Below, piece by piece: positions 5,583 through 5,678 of a stretch of DNA of 5,678 nucleotides (position 1 is its first letter; each line of letters opens with the position of its first letter). Position numbers and translations under genes: made by a program. The notes under the pieces are model-generated. The model saw only the letters and a program-made list of their open reading frames with translations. It did not search any database and had not been told where the DNA came from. This DNA comes from JBEBGV01 sp040081265 (GTDB lineage: Bacteria; Acidobacteriota; Vicinamibacteria; Vicinamibacterales; UBA2999), in the NCBI GenBank assembly GCA_040081265.1, contig JBEBGV010000142.1, positions 1 to 5,678 on the forward strand, read 5' to 3'.

Positions 5583-5678
5583 TCAAGCAGAGGCTGCGAG
5601 GCGGTCCAGACCCGCCTCGAAGCCGTACTCGCGAAACGTCTCGGCGACCCGTGCGTTGTCGATGGGAGTGTTGGTGTA
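5583..5678 (-). CDS. C-terminal end of an unidentified upstream gene (runs off right edge)
   Basis: Reading on the minus strand from the window edge, one frame stays open for 31 codons and stops at TGA (5583-5585), 18 nt before the trbG start. The end reads ETFREYGFEAGLDRLAASA, a soluble, charged helix-like tail. The spacing matches the other gene junctions, which supports a real gene in the same operon. The tail is not enough to identify a family. In Trb-type loci the gene before trbG is often another mating-pair component such as the VirB4-like ATPase or VirB8, but VirB8 is already accounted for downstream. Any specific name would be a guess. Confidence 0.55.
   Translation of the reverse strand, partial: YTNTPIDNARVAETFREYGFEAGLDRLAASA

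Noticed and set aside
1..5678. Search by eye for CRISPR arrays, tRNAs, insertion-sequence ends, internal promoters and rho-independent terminators
   Set aside because: No regular repeat-spacer pattern, cloverleaf, terminal inverted repeats or hairpin plus T-run was found. Gaps between genes are 28 nt or less and hold little beyond ribosome binding sites.

Overview
This window is one dense run of minus-strand genes encoding part of a type IV secretion / conjugation (mating-pair formation) apparatus, closest in protein style to the Trb (P-type) branch of the VirB family. The DNA is GC-rich (about 60% by eye), as in many Pseudomonadota or Acidobacteriota. Nothing here fixes the host, or says whether the locus sits on a plasmid, an integrative conjugative element or the chromosome. 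No relaxase, coupling protein, origin of transfer, integrase, tRNA, CRISPR array or insertion sequence is visible.

In the direction of transcription (high to low coordinates) the layout is: the last 31 codons of an unidentified gene (5583-5678); a VirB9/TrbG outer-membrane core-complex protein (4779-5564); a VirB10/TrbI envelope-spanning protein (3498-4775); two tandem, clearly paralogous VirB5/TrbJ-like secreted proteins (2707-3483 and 1896-2678); a VirB6/TrbL polytopic inner-membrane protein with a GTG start (1044-1877); a 58-residue single-span membrane protein (856-1032); a VirB8/TrbF inner-membrane protein (134-844); and the first 48 codons of a hydrophobic protein running off the left edge (1-144). 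Gaps between genes are 28 nt or less, some genes touch or overlap, and nearly every start has a purine-rich Shine-Dalgarno sequence. This argues for one polycistronic transcript. There is no room for an internal promoter outside coding DNA, and I see no terminator. No stretch over 300 nt lacks a gene.

By family knowledge, VirB9 and VirB10 build the outer-membrane core, VirB8 and VirB6 form the inner-membrane platform, and VirB5 proteins are exported and usually cap the pilus tip. The ATPases (VirB4, VirB11), pilin (VirB2) and VirB3 are not in the window and presumably lie beyond its edges. The most unusual points are the duplicated VirB5-like gene with a nearly invariant C-terminal tail, the small unassigned membrane protein between VirB6 and VirB8, the gene order compared with RP4 (VirB8 moved to the end, no TrbH-like lipoprotein between VirB9 and VirB10), and a charged helical segment inside VirB9.
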